Positions 1 through 5,688 of a DNA stretch of 6,023 nt are shown here, one piece after another. How positions within the stretch are numbered: the stretch's first letter is position 1; every line of letters starts with the position of its first letter. The DNA is from Bacteroidales bacterium (GTDB taxonomy: Bacteria; Bacteroidota; Bacteroidia; Bacteroidales; WCHB1-69): assembly GCA_031273515.1 (NCBI GenBank), contig JAISRU010000237.1, positions 1-6,023 on the forward strand, in the 5' to 3' direction. The position numbers were made by a program, and so were the translations under genes. The notes beneath the pieces are model-generated. The model did not search any database, had not been told where the DNA came from, and saw only the letters and a program-made list of their open reading frames with translations.

Positions 1-12
1 GTCGCTTTGCGC

Positions 13-40
13 CATTAAGCATTAATCATTAACCATTCTC
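13..40. repeat. Heptamer array upstream of glnS
   Basis: Four consecutive 7-bp units begin at 13, 20, 27 and 34: CATTAAG, CATTAAT, CATTAAC and the diverged CATTCTC. The array follows a GC-rich block, GTCGCTTTGCGC (1-12), which recurs with one mismatch at 4688-4699 before another short tandem array. It ends 13 bp before the glnS -7 box, so it covers the place where a Bacteroidetes -33 element would sit. Whether it acts in transcription is inference. Confidence 0.7.
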
Positions 41-53
41 AATTAATTTATTA

Positions 54-61
54 TATCTTTG
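54..61 (+). promoter_or_regulatory. Putative glnS promoter, Bacteroidetes -7 box
   Basis: TATCTTTG matches the Bacteroidetes housekeeping-sigma -7 consensus TAnnTTTG. No clear TTG-type -33 element lies at the usual distance; that position holds the heptamer array. Transcription would start near 67-70, giving a leader of roughly 48 nt before the ATG at 117. The leader begins with a 6-bp palindrome (TACAGA at 67-72, TCTGTA at 78-83). No Shine-Dalgarno sequence precedes the ATG, as is usual in this phylum. Confidence 0.6.
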
Positions 62-116
62 CAGATTACAGATTTAGTCTGTAGAAACAGTCTAACTTAT
101 TTTTAACGATTGATTT

Positions 117-1820
117 ATGGATATAAAAGAAAAGGATAGCAAATTGCAAAAACCGAAATCAGGATTGAATTTTATTGAGGCAATGGTGGAAGAATATCTG
201 TCTTCCGGCAAAAACGGTTCGTTGATCTACACCCGTTTTCCACCCGAACCGAATGGATATTTGCATATTGGTCATGCAAAAGCAATCTGTCTGAACTTCG
301 GACTGAAAGAAAAGTACAACGGAAAATGTAATTTACGCTTTGACGATACAAATCCGGTAAAAGAAGATACCGAATATGTGGATGCGATCAAAGAAGACAT
401 TCGTTGGTTAGGATTTAATTGGGACGCCGAATTTTATGCTTCCGATTATTTTGAACAGCTTTATCTGTGGGCGGAGGAACTGATTAAACAGGGAAAAGCC
501 TACGTGGATGATTCTAATCAGGAGCAAATCAGCAAAATGAGGGCTGTTCCGACAGAAGCAGGAATAGAAAGTCCGAACAGAAACAGAAGCGTGGAAGAAA
601 ATTTAACTTTGTTTCGGCAAATGCGTAACGGGGACTTTCCCAATGGAGCTTGTGTTTTGCGGGCTAAAATAGATATGGCATCTTCCAATATGCATCTACG
701 CGACCCCGTGATGTATCGTATTTTGCATGTCGAACATCACCGGACAGGAGCAAAATGGCATATTTATCCCATGTATGATTATGCGCATGGTCAAAGCGAT
801 TCGATAGAGGGAATTACACATTCTATCTGCACGTTGGAGTTTGAAGTGCATCGTCCTTTGTACGACTGGTTTTGCGAAGCGTTGAAAATTCATCACCCGC
901 AACAAATTGAATTTGCTCGACTCAATCTTACTTATACCGTGATGAGTAAACGAAAATTGCTGCAATTGGTACAGGAAAATCATGTTTCGGGCTGGGACGA
1001 CCCCCGTATGCCTACTATTTGCGGTTACCGTCGCAGGGGATATACGCCGGAAGCAATACGTAATTTTGCGGAAATGATAGGGGTCGCCAAACGGGATAAT
1101 GTGATTGATGTTTCGTTGTTAGAGTTTTGTATTCGTACCGATCTGAATAAAAAGTCTCCCAGAACAATGGCTGTACTCAATCCCGTTAAACTGATTATTG
1201 ACAATTATCCTTCGGATCAGGAAGAATACATGGACGCCGTTAATAATCCCGAAGATGAAACTATGGGACGACGCAAAATAGCTTTTACACGTGAACTCTG
1301 GATCGAACGTGAAGATTTCATGGAAAATCCGCCGAATAAGTTTTTCCGTTTATATCCGGGGGGGGAAGTCCGACTTAAATATGCTTACATTATTCGCTGT
1401 GATGCTGTTGTGAAAGATAATAATGGTACTGTGATGGAAATTCACTGCACTTATTTTCCCGAAACAAAAAGCGGTATGTCGGAAAGCAATCGGAAAGTAA
1501 AAGGAACTATTCATTGGGTGTCGTCGAAATATGCCCGTCGAGCGGAAGTACGTCTGTTCGACCGTCTGTTTTCCGTACCTGATCCGGATGAAACTCAAGA
1601 AGGAAAAACATTTTTGGATAATCTTAATCCCACTTCCTTAGAGATAAAAGAATCCTTTATAGAACCTTCACTATTATCGGAAGAACCATTAACGAGCTAT
1701 CAGTTTGAACGTTTAGGCTATTTTTGCATCGATAAAGAGTCTACCGACGAAAAATTAGTCTTTAACAGAACCGTCACGCTTAAAGATCCGTGGGCAAAAC
1801 AACAAAAATCTAATGGATAA
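117..1820 (+). CDS. glnS: Glutaminyl-tRNA synthetase
   Basis: This is a cytosolic class I aminoacyl-tRNA synthetase that uses ATP to attach glutamine to tRNA-Gln. The 567 residues match the usual bacterial GlnRS length of about 550-560. The Rossmann catalytic domain carries [14 protein letters not shown] with the HIGH motif at residues 50-53, and the KMSKS-equivalent VMSKRKL with M276-K280, the form typical of GlnRS rather than GluRS. The C-terminal half (about 345-560) fits the two anticodon-binding beta-barrels, with KGTIHWVS (462-469), a [10 protein letters not shown] segment (530-539) and FNRTVTLKD (549-557). The ATG at 117 keeps the usual short N-terminal extension before the catalytic core. 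The gene appears monocistronic, with a -7 box at 54-61 and convergent genes beyond 2455. A run of eight G (1368-1375) encodes part of the Pro-Gly-Gly at 414-416; the frame is intact. The assignment is essentially certain. Confidence 0.98.
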   Translation: MDIKEKDSKLQKPKSGLNFIEAMVEEYLSSGKNGSLIYTRFPPEPNGYLHIGHAKAICLNFGLKEKYNGKCNLRFDDTNPVKEDTEYVDAIKEDIRWLGFNWDAEFYASDYFEQLYLWAEELIKQGKAYVDDSNQEQISKMRAVPTEAGIESPNRNRSVEENLTLFRQMRNGDFPNGACVLRAKIDMASSNMHLRDPVMYRILHVEHHRTGAKWHIYPMYDYAHGQSDSIEGITHSICTLEFEVHRPLYDWFCEALKIHHPQQIEFARLNLTYTVMSKRKLLQLVQENHVSGWDDPRMPTICGYRRRGYTPEAIRNFAEMIGVAKRDNVIDVSLLEFCIRTDLNKKSPRTMAVLNPVKLIIDNYPSDQEEYMDAVNNPEDETMGRRKIAFTRELWIEREDFMENPPNKFFRLYPGGEVRLKYAYIIRCDAVVKDNNGTVMEIHCTYFPETKSGMSESNRKVKGTIHWVSSKYARRAEVRLFDRLFSVPDPDETQEGKTFLDNLNPTSLEIKESFIEPSLLSEEPLTSYQFERLGYFCIDKESTDEKLVFNRTVTLKDPWAKQQKSNG

Positions 1821-1843
1821 TTGAGAATTGCCTGCGGACGCTT

Positions 1844-1864
1844 TTGTCTTGAACTCTGATTTAT
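1844..1864 (+). repeat. Copy A of a 21-bp dispersed intergenic motif
   Basis: This segment, beginning TTGTCTTGAACTCTGATT, is the reverse complement of the identical sequences at 2421-2441 and 4662-4682, with one mismatch (C at 1856). It lies 23 bp past the glnS stop and reads in the sense direction of that gene. It runs into a degenerate TGATT series starting at 1857, 1866, 1874 and 1883, a period of 8-9 bp. No function is known to me. There is no T-run that would make it an intrinsic terminator. Confidence 0.75.
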
Positions 1865-1904
1865 CTGATTAATTGATTAACATGATTATTTTCCTCACCC
1901 CCTG

Positions 1905-1927
1905 CCCCTCTCCAAAATGGAGAGGGG
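1905..1927. repeat. Perfect 10-bp stem palindrome, C-rich/G-rich
   Basis: CCCCTCTCCA (1905-1914) and TGGAGAGGGG (1918-1927) are exact inverted repeats around an AAA loop, preceded by CCTCACCCCCTG. To my knowledge, similar C-rich and G-rich inverted sequences recur between genes in Bacteroidetes genomes; this is recollection, not a search result. It lies between the convergent glnS and tsaC and could stop or stabilise transcripts. Neither strand has the T-run of a classical intrinsic terminator, so it is listed as a repeat. Confidence 0.65.
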
Positions 1928-1933
1928 AGAGAA

Positions 1934-1969
1934 AAATCCGTGTAAATCTGTTTAATCAGTGTCATCTGT
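1934..1969. repeat. 9-bp tandem array, four units
   Basis: Four degenerate 9-bp units begin at 1934, 1943, 1952 and 1961: AAATCCGTG, TAAATCTGT, TTAATCAGT and GTCATCTGT. They share an ATCnGT core at constant spacing. The array is followed by GTGCT, an A-run, and a block AATCGCCCGAATG (1979-1991) that recurs inverted at 4190-4202. The rest of this stretch, to about 2070, shows no gene signal. Confidence 0.7.
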
Positions 1970-2105
1970 GTGCTAAAAAATCGCCCGAATGGCATGAAAA
2001 ATAAAAGAAAACAATCAATCCACGAAAACTGTTTGCCGTATTTATAACGGAAAGAAAGTGCAAAACGGCACAGATAAGTTGTTGCAAAGTTGCGACAAAT
2101 CGGGA

Positions 2106-2357
2106 ACAAGTAGTTTTTATTCCTCGCAAGTTTGCGAGGCTCATGCTACAAGTAGTTTTTATTCCTCGCAGGTTTACGAGGCTCATGCTACAAGTAGTTT
2201 TTGTTCCTCGCAGGTTTGCGAGGCTCATGCTACAAGTAGTTTTTATTCCTCGCAGGTTTGCGAGGCTCATGCTACAAGTAGTTTTTGTTCCTCGCAGGTT
2301 TGCGAGGCTCATGCTACAAGTAGTTTTTGTCCTCGCAAGTTTGCGACGACGCTCATG
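2106..2357. repeat. 42-bp tandem repeat array with a palindrome in each unit
   Basis: Five full 42-bp units begin at 2106, 2148, 2190, 2232 and 2274. A sixth, altered unit begins at 2316, with one T lost and a GAC-type insertion near its end. Each unit has ACAAGTAGTTTTT, a palindrome, and a GCTCATGCT-type end. The palindrome in unit 1 is CCTCGCA (2122-2128), loop AGTT, TGCGAGG (2133-2139). Units differ at few places: ATT or GTT before the palindrome, AAG or AGG in the loop, and one stem mismatch in unit 2 (TTTACGAGG). A weakly related half-unit (TTGCAAAGTTGCGAC) lies at about 2079-2093. Because 42 is a multiple of three, several frames stay open on both strands, so those reading frames are by-products of the repeat. 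It resembles a minisatellite of hairpins; its role is unknown. Confidence 0.9.
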
Positions 2358-2420
2358 ATTGCCATTCGATGATGTAGGAGAAGGTATTGCATCTGCCTTA
2401 ATAAAATCATAGTCTATTAG

Positions 2421-2441
2421 ATAAATCACAGTTCAAGACAA
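2421..2441 (-). repeat. Copy B of the 21-bp dispersed motif
   Basis: The plus strand reads ATAAATCACAGTTCAAGAC followed by AA, identical over 21 bp to 4662-4682 and inverted relative to 1844-1864. On the minus strand it begins 15 nt after the tsaC stop codon, the same position and sense orientation that copy A has after glnS. The flank 2358-2420, between the 42-bp array and this motif, shows no gene. It does contain GCCATTCG (2361-2368), the inverse of CGAATGGC at 1986-1993. Confidence 0.75.
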
Positions 2442-2455
2442 TAAGATTGGAATGA

Positions 2456-3025
2456 TTAATCACGGATTATTTCAAACGTATAGTCGTCGATAAACCGAAT
2501 TATGGTTGAAGGTTTTACGTCCTCAACTATCGATATCGACGCATCAACAATATAATCTACCTGTCGCTTAATCCCTTCACTGATCTGATTAAACGAAACA
2601 GGCGTCGGCATTCCCGATATATTCGCAGACGTCGAAACTATCGGTCTGCCCAACATACTGATTAACCTCTTACAAAATTCATTCCGCACAATACGAATAG
2701 CGATACTGCCGTCAGGAGCTATCAAATTCTGCGGTAAATTCTTTACATGTCTGTATATAAACGTCGTCGGACGATTTGCCTGCGTAACCAGATCCCATGC
2801 AATCGCAGGAATACTGTCTATATATAAAGATAATTTCTCTACCTCATCCAACAATATCAACAGACTTTTGTTTGTCCTTCGCTTCTTAATGGCAAAGATC
2901 CTGTTGATTGCCACAGCATTGGTCGCATCACAGCCTAATCCCCAAATGGTGTCCGTAGGATACAATATCACAGACCCTCTCTTTAAATATTCATTCGTTT
3001 TGATAATTTCTTCAGTGAGCTTCAT
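2456..3025 (-). CDS. tsaC: Threonylcarbamoyl-AMP synthase, TsaC/YrdC type
   Basis: The family makes L-threonylcarbamoyladenylate from threonine, bicarbonate and ATP, the first step of the t6A37 modification of ANN-decoding tRNAs in the cytosol. The 189 residues form one YrdC domain without the extra C-terminal Sua5 domain, hence TsaC rather than long Sua5. Visible motifs are YPTDTIWGLGCDA (residues 22-34), the basic KKRRTNK (47-53), SIAIRIVR (107-114), STSANISG (131-138) and KPSTIIR (171-177). The usual WPGPLT segment is replaced by QANRPTTFIY, which I believe is the common Bacteroidales variant, so loss of function is not implied. The start ATG (3023-3025) overlaps the TGA of the upstream glycosyltransferase as ATGA, suggesting translational coupling. 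Copy B of the 21-bp motif lies just past its stop. The family is secure; the paralogues YrdC and YciO are hard to tell apart without alignment. Confidence 0.93.
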   Translation of the reverse strand: MKLTEEIIKTNEYLKRGSVILYPTDTIWGLGCDATNAVAINRIFAIKKRRTNKSLLILLDEVEKLSLYIDSIPAIAWDLVTQANRPTTFIYRHVKNLPQNLIAPDGSIAIRIVRNEFCKRLISMLGRPIVSTSANISGMPTPVSFNQISEGIKRQVDYIVDASISIVEDVKPSTIIRFIDDYTFEIIRD

Positions 3026-4125
3026 AATTGTTTGTATATGTTCATTATTTCTTTCGCAATTATATTCGGAGCAAATTTCTTGATTTGTTCTTTCCCTTTT
3101 TCAATATTATTCTTTCTTAGTTCATTGTCATTCAATACCCTGTATATAGCCTGAGCAATATCTTCCACACTGTTGGGATCGACATAGACAGCCGCCTCTC
3201 CGCCCGTTTCCTGCAAAGAAGACGTATTAGCTGTTATCACGGGCGTCAGGCAAGATAATGCTTCAAGTATCGGAATGCCAAATCCTTCAAAAAACGAAGG
3301 ATATACAAAAACGCTTGCCAAAGTGTAAAAACAAGGTAAATCCCATGAACAAACATCGTGGTAAAAGTAAATGTTCTTCAGCTTATCTCTGACAATTTGT
3401 TTTTTTAATTCGCAGGCATACGCATTATTTCTTCCCACAATGACCAACGGCATATTAATATACGAATACTGCGTTGCTTTTATTACATTCAATATATTTT
3501 TTCGTGGCTCAATATTTCCGACCATCAGCATAAAACTGTCGGGAAGCTGTAGTTTTTCCTGAAGTTCTTTTTGTTGTTGCGGACTTGGTCTATCGGCGAA
3601 AACAGCATCGCAGGACTGGTAAATGACATGTATCTTTTCTTCCTTTGCTCCAAAAAAGCGGATTAAATCATCTTTTGTCTGTCGGCTCACGGCAATAATT
3701 GCATCCGCTTTTTTACAGACAAAAGCAGTTTTTTGTCGATAAACCATGCTGTCGTGCCATTTGTACCACTGCGGATAGCGCATGAAAATAGTATCGTGAA
3801 CACTTACGACCAACTTCGCTCTTGATTTGTCTATATCACAAGGCAATTCATTGCTCAATCCGTGATAGACGTCTAAATTGTAAGCTCGGGCATCGTGTCC
3901 GATCCGACTGTACCGCCACCATGAAGGAAACAAATTGTAAATCCCTTTTGGGATAACTGTCTTTGATAGTCCTTTGGAAAAAAGCATTCCGTCGGTATCA
4001 GGAGTGAATAAGAAATAATCATTTTCAGGATATAAATCAAAAAAAGTAGACAGAATATTGCGTCCGTAATTGCCTAATCCACTCCGATTGAAAAATATCC
4101 GTTTAGCATCGAAACCAATCCGCAT
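3022..4125 (-). CDS. GT4-family glycosyltransferase (GT-B fold)
   Basis: This is a probable retaining glycosyltransferase that transfers a sugar from a nucleotide-sugar donor, most likely in surface glycan synthesis; donor and acceptor cannot be read from sequence. From the ATG at 4125 it has 367 residues, normal for the family. The N-terminal Rossmann half begins MRIGFDAKRIFFNRSGLGNY with the glycine-rich SGLGNYGRN (15-23) and holds YHGLSNELP (87-95) and VHDTIF (109-114). The C-terminal donor half has GNIEPRKNI (203-211) and the EX7E motif in FFEGFGIPILEAL (E280, E288), then TSSLQETGGEAAVYVDP (301-317). A longer reading from TTG at 4149 adds eight residues, but that TTG lies inside the -7 promoter box, so the ATG is preferred. 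There is no signal peptide or membrane segment, so it is probably cytosolic. It overlaps tsaC by 4 bp. Confidence 0.92.
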   Translation of the reverse strand: MRIGFDAKRIFFNRSGLGNYGRNILSTFFDLYPENDYFLFTPDTDGMLFSKGLSKTVIPKGIYNLFPSWWRYSRIGHDARAYNLDVYHGLSNELPCDIDKSRAKLVVSVHDTIFMRYPQWYKWHDSMVYRQKTAFVCKKADAIIAVSRQTKDDLIRFFGAKEEKIHVIYQSCDAVFADRPSPQQQKELQEKLQLPDSFMLMVGNIEPRKNILNVIKATQYSYINMPLVIVGRNNAYACELKKQIVRDKLKNIYFYHDVCSWDLPCFYTLASVFVYPSFFEGFGIPILEALSCLTPVITANTSSLQETGGEAAVYVDPNSVEDIAQAIYRVLNDNELRKNNIEKGKEQIKKFAPNIIAKEIMNIYKQL

Positions 4126-4146
4126 ATATGTTCTGTATCTGAATTG

Positions 4147-4154
4147 CAAAGGTA
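4147..4154 (-). promoter_or_regulatory. Putative promoter (-7 box) for the glycosyltransferase-tsaC pair
   Basis: Read on the minus strand this is TACCTTTG followed by C, an exact match to the Bacteroidetes TAnnTTTG box. Transcription would start near 4140, leaving a leader of about 15 nt before the ATG at 4125. This placement excludes the TTG at 4149 as a start codon. No TTG-type -33 element is evident; the TTGAAAA array (4165-4185) occupies that position. Confidence 0.7.
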
Positions 4155-4164
4155 CACAATCTAA

Positions 4165-4185
4165 TTGAAAATTGAAAATTGAAAA
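4165..4185. repeat. TTGAAAA heptamer array, three exact copies
   Basis: Three perfect TTGAAAA units begin at 4165, 4172 and 4179. They lie 10 bp upstream of the -7 box of the minus-strand promoter, spanning the expected -33 region. Read with that promoter the unit is TTTTCAA. The parallel with the CATTAAn heptamers before glnS is striking. A regulatory role is inference. Confidence 0.75.
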
Positions 4186-4433
4186 TGATCATCCGGGCGA
4201 TTATTCTCTTCCCCTATTGTCCTCGCTATTGTCTGAATCAGGATTTTAGTATTTCATGTCCAACATTGATGTTATTTTTGCTATACTGTTCAAATACCTT
4301 TTTGGTTCCGGCTTGTCCGGATTAGGGAGTTACAATGGCGTAAAAATAATCGTCCTGTGTTCAGACAGTTACAAATTTGCCTTTTCTATCGTTGGAACAT
4401 TTCTTTGGTCGAAATATGCTGTTCTAATGCTGT
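4186..4433. other. Non-coding stretch without a recognisable gene
   Basis: No convincing reading frame or RNA gene is seen. It holds AATCGCCCGGATG on the minus strand (4202-4190), which matches 1979-1991 at 12 of 13 positions. It also holds a loose relative of the 21-bp motif (TTGTCTGAATCAGGATTT from 4229). A small palindrome, TCCGG (4307-4311) with CCGGA (4317-4321), is also present. The stretch looks like worn repeat sequence. Confidence 0.5.
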
Positions 4434-4434
4434 G

Positions 4435-4502
4435 AATCCCCTATGGGGATTTGTTTTTATGAGGTTTCTGCTTTTCTATTGATATGTATCCCCTGACGGG
4501 GA
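4435..4502. repeat. REP-like palindrome pair 1, inverted
   Basis: The first palindrome is AATCCCC (4435-4441), loop TAT, GGGGATT (4445-4451). The second is TCCCC (4489-4493), loop TGAC, GGGGA (4498-4502). Read outward from each palindrome toward the other, the tails are TGTTTTTATGAGG for the first and, on the minus strand, TACATATCAATAGAAAAGC for the second. Facing tails give the layout of a BIME, two REP-like units in opposite orientation. The first tail resembles the others only loosely. Confidence 0.55.
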
Positions 4503-4540
4503 AACTCAGAAATGGAAAATAAATAATGTATGATGGTTTT

Positions 4541-4656
4541 GATGTCTTCGACATCGTATGTTTATAGAAAAAGATGTTGTGTTTCCATTCGACCCCATCG
4601 GGGTCGTACAATAGAGGGGGACATTTCTTCTATAAACATTTGACCTCTTCGAGGTC
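4541..4656. repeat. REP/BIME-like pair 2 with a third palindrome between
   Basis: The left palindrome is GATGTC (4541-4546), TTC, GACATC (4550-4555). The right is GACCTC (4642-4647), TTC, GAGGTC (4651-4656). Each is followed, toward the centre, by the same 12 bp, ATGTTTATAGAA: plus strand 4558-4569 and minus strand 4639-4628. Between them is CGACCCC (4590-4596), ATC, GGGGTCG (4600-4606), with a tail TACAATAGAGG. Stem sequences differ while pairing is kept, and the ATAGA-containing tail is shared. This is the expected pattern for REP-type elements. No RAYT-like transposase is in the window. Confidence 0.7.
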
Positions 4657-4661
4657 GAAAT

Positions 4662-4682
4662 ATAAATCACAGTTCAAGACAA
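4662..4682 (-). repeat. Copy C of the 21-bp dispersed motif
   Basis: This copy is identical over 21 bp to 2421-2441 and begins 5 bp after the last REP-like palindrome. Unlike copies A and B it does not follow a stop codon; on its own strand no gene ends nearby. It runs into AAAATCGTCGCTTCGCGC, the GC-rich block that precedes the next array. Confidence 0.75.
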
Positions 4683-4687
4683 AAATC

Positions 4688-4743
4688 GTCGCTTCGCGCT
4701 CTCGTCCACTTGTTCACTTGTCCATTTGTTCACTTGTCCACTG
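4688..4743. repeat. GC-rich 12-mer followed by an 8-bp tandem array
   Basis: GTCGCTTCGCGC (4688-4699) matches 1-12 at 11 of 12 positions. Five 8-bp units follow, beginning at 4704, 4712, 4720, 4728 and 4736: GTCCACTT, GTTCACTT, GTCCATTT, GTTCACTT and GTCCACTG. GTCC and GTTC starts alternate, so the array may have grown by 16-bp steps. It lies about 90 bp before the metallophosphoesterase start. Confidence 0.75.
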
Positions 4744-4799
4744 AACAATTTGTAACAAAATCGTATCTGTTCTTTTACTGTATAGAAATATAAAAAGAG

Positions 4800-4807
4800 C
4801 AATTTTG
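4800..4807 (+). promoter_or_regulatory. Weak candidate -7 box for the metallophosphoesterase pair
   Basis: CAATTTTG differs from TAnnTTTG at one of the six fixed positions and would place transcription near 4814, about 20 nt before the ATG at 4834. The A/T-rich DNA just upstream (4777-4799) is compatible with a promoter, but no -33 element is clear. The call is tentative. Confidence 0.3.
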
Positions 4808-4833
4808 TACATCAACATAATACATTATATTTT

Positions 4834-5688
4834 ATGAATAGAACGTACTATCCGACCGTTGTTATTTCGGATGTCCACATAGGGACGTCCTTCTCGAAAC
4901 TAACAGAAGTATCTGCCTTTCTTCAGTCCGTTGATTGCGACAGACTGATACTCAACGGAGATATTATCGACGGTTGGCACCTGCGAAAAAAACACCACAA
5001 ATCACAAAAACAAAAGTATACCCTCTTCTTTCGGGTTATCCTCAAAATGATAGAAAACTTCGGAACAGAAGTGATTTATGTGCGTGGAAATCACGACGAT
5101 TTTCTCGACCATTTCATCCCCGTACAGTTTTATAATCTGCAAATCGTAAAAGATTTTATTCATCAATCCAACGGCAAAAGATACTATGTAACACATGGCG
5201 ACATATTCGACAGCATTACCTCTAATATGCGATGGCTGTCTAAATTGGGCGACGTCGGCTATACCTTGTTGCTCCATATCAATAAATATTACAACCGTTA
5301 CCGCAGTCTGAAAGGGAAACCCTACTTTTCACTTGCTCAATCGGTTAAGAATAAGGTGAAATCAGCGGTATCCTACATCTCGGACTATGAACGCTCCCTT
5401 GTTGATCTTGCCAAAATAAAGCATTGTCAAGGAATTATCTGCGGACATATTCATCAAGCAGAAAATAAACTCTGCGGCGATATTCACTACCTCAACTCCG
5501 GCGACTGGGTCGAAACCTTGTCTGCATTAGTCGAAAATGAAGAAGGAGAATGGAATATCATTTATTACCAAGATACTACCAAGCACAAAACTACCCAAAA
5601 ATCAACAGACGAAGCCATTGAAAATGAGCTGCATAGTTTATATTCTTCCCTTTCAAATAATCCTCAAAAAGAAGTTGTGTACAGATGA
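4834..5688 (+). CDS. LpxH-like metallophosphoesterase (possible UDP-2,3-diacylglucosamine diphosphatase)
   Basis: This is a calcineurin-like two-metal phosphoesterase of 284 residues. The metal-binding blocks are in order: SDVHIG (D13, H15), NGDIIDGWHLRK (D43), RGNHDD (N86, H87, D88), THGDIFD (H121) and CGHIHQAE (H205, H207), followed by LNSGDWVE (220-227). True LpxH hydrolyses UDP-2,3-diacylglucosamine to lipid X and UMP at the inner face of the membrane in lipid A synthesis. The GDIIDGWHLRK block resembles the LpxH-related group often called LpxH2, for which I do not regard that activity as established, so the substrate is left open. There is no signal peptide. The basic, lysine-rich stretch at 51-61 may touch membrane or substrate. 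The last 45 residues are polar and probably flexible. The stop overlaps the next start as ATGA, linking it to a glycosyltransferase and supporting an envelope role. Confidence 0.88.
   Translation: MNRTYYPTVVISDVHIGTSFSKLTEVSAFLQSVDCDRLILNGDIIDGWHLRKKHHKSQKQKYTLFFRVILKMIENFGTEVIYVRGNHDDFLDHFIPVQFYNLQIVKDFIHQSNGKRYYVTHGDIFDSITSNMRWLSKLGDVGYTLLLHINKYYNRYRSLKGKPYFSLAQSVKNKVKSAVSYISDYERSLVDLAKIKHCQGIICGHIHQAENKLCGDIHYLNSGDWVETLSALVENEEGEWNIIYYQDTTKHKTTQKSTDEAIENELHSLYSSLSNNPQKEVVYR

Noticed and set aside
1905..1927. Intrinsic terminator for glnS or tsaC
   Set aside because: The stem is strong, but no T-run follows on either strand, and it lies 85 bp past glnS and more than 500 bp past tsaC.
2106..2357. 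CRISPR array
   Set aside because: The whole 42-bp period is conserved, leaving no unique spacers, and no cas gene is nearby.
2058..2372. A 104-residue plus-strand reading frame over the same array
   Set aside because: Same cause: a repeated 14-residue peptide with no start context, and another plus-strand frame is also open across the repeat.
1962..2429. A 155-residue minus-strand reading frame over the 42-bp array
   Set aside because: It is open because the repeat length is a multiple of three. The peptide is a 14-residue repetition with no domain, the opposite strand is open too, and indels in the edge units are not frame-preserving as in a selected protein.
4126..4149. Longer glycosyltransferase start at TTG 4149
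   Set aside because: The TTG forms part of the TACCTTTG promoter box, so it would not be in the transcript; the family start MRIGFDAKR fits the ATG at 4125.
4368..4756. Terminal inverted repeats (GTTACAAATT at 4368-4377, AATTTGTAAC at 4747-4756) of a small mobile element
   Set aside because: Ten bp of AT-rich sequence can match by chance in 700 bp, the match does not extend, and no target-site duplication is visible.
5002..5277. Minus-strand and alternate-frame reading frames within the metallophosphoesterase, and likewise within glnS and the glycosyltransferases
   Set aside because: They lie wholly inside genes with clear family motifs, and their peptides have no recognisable domain.
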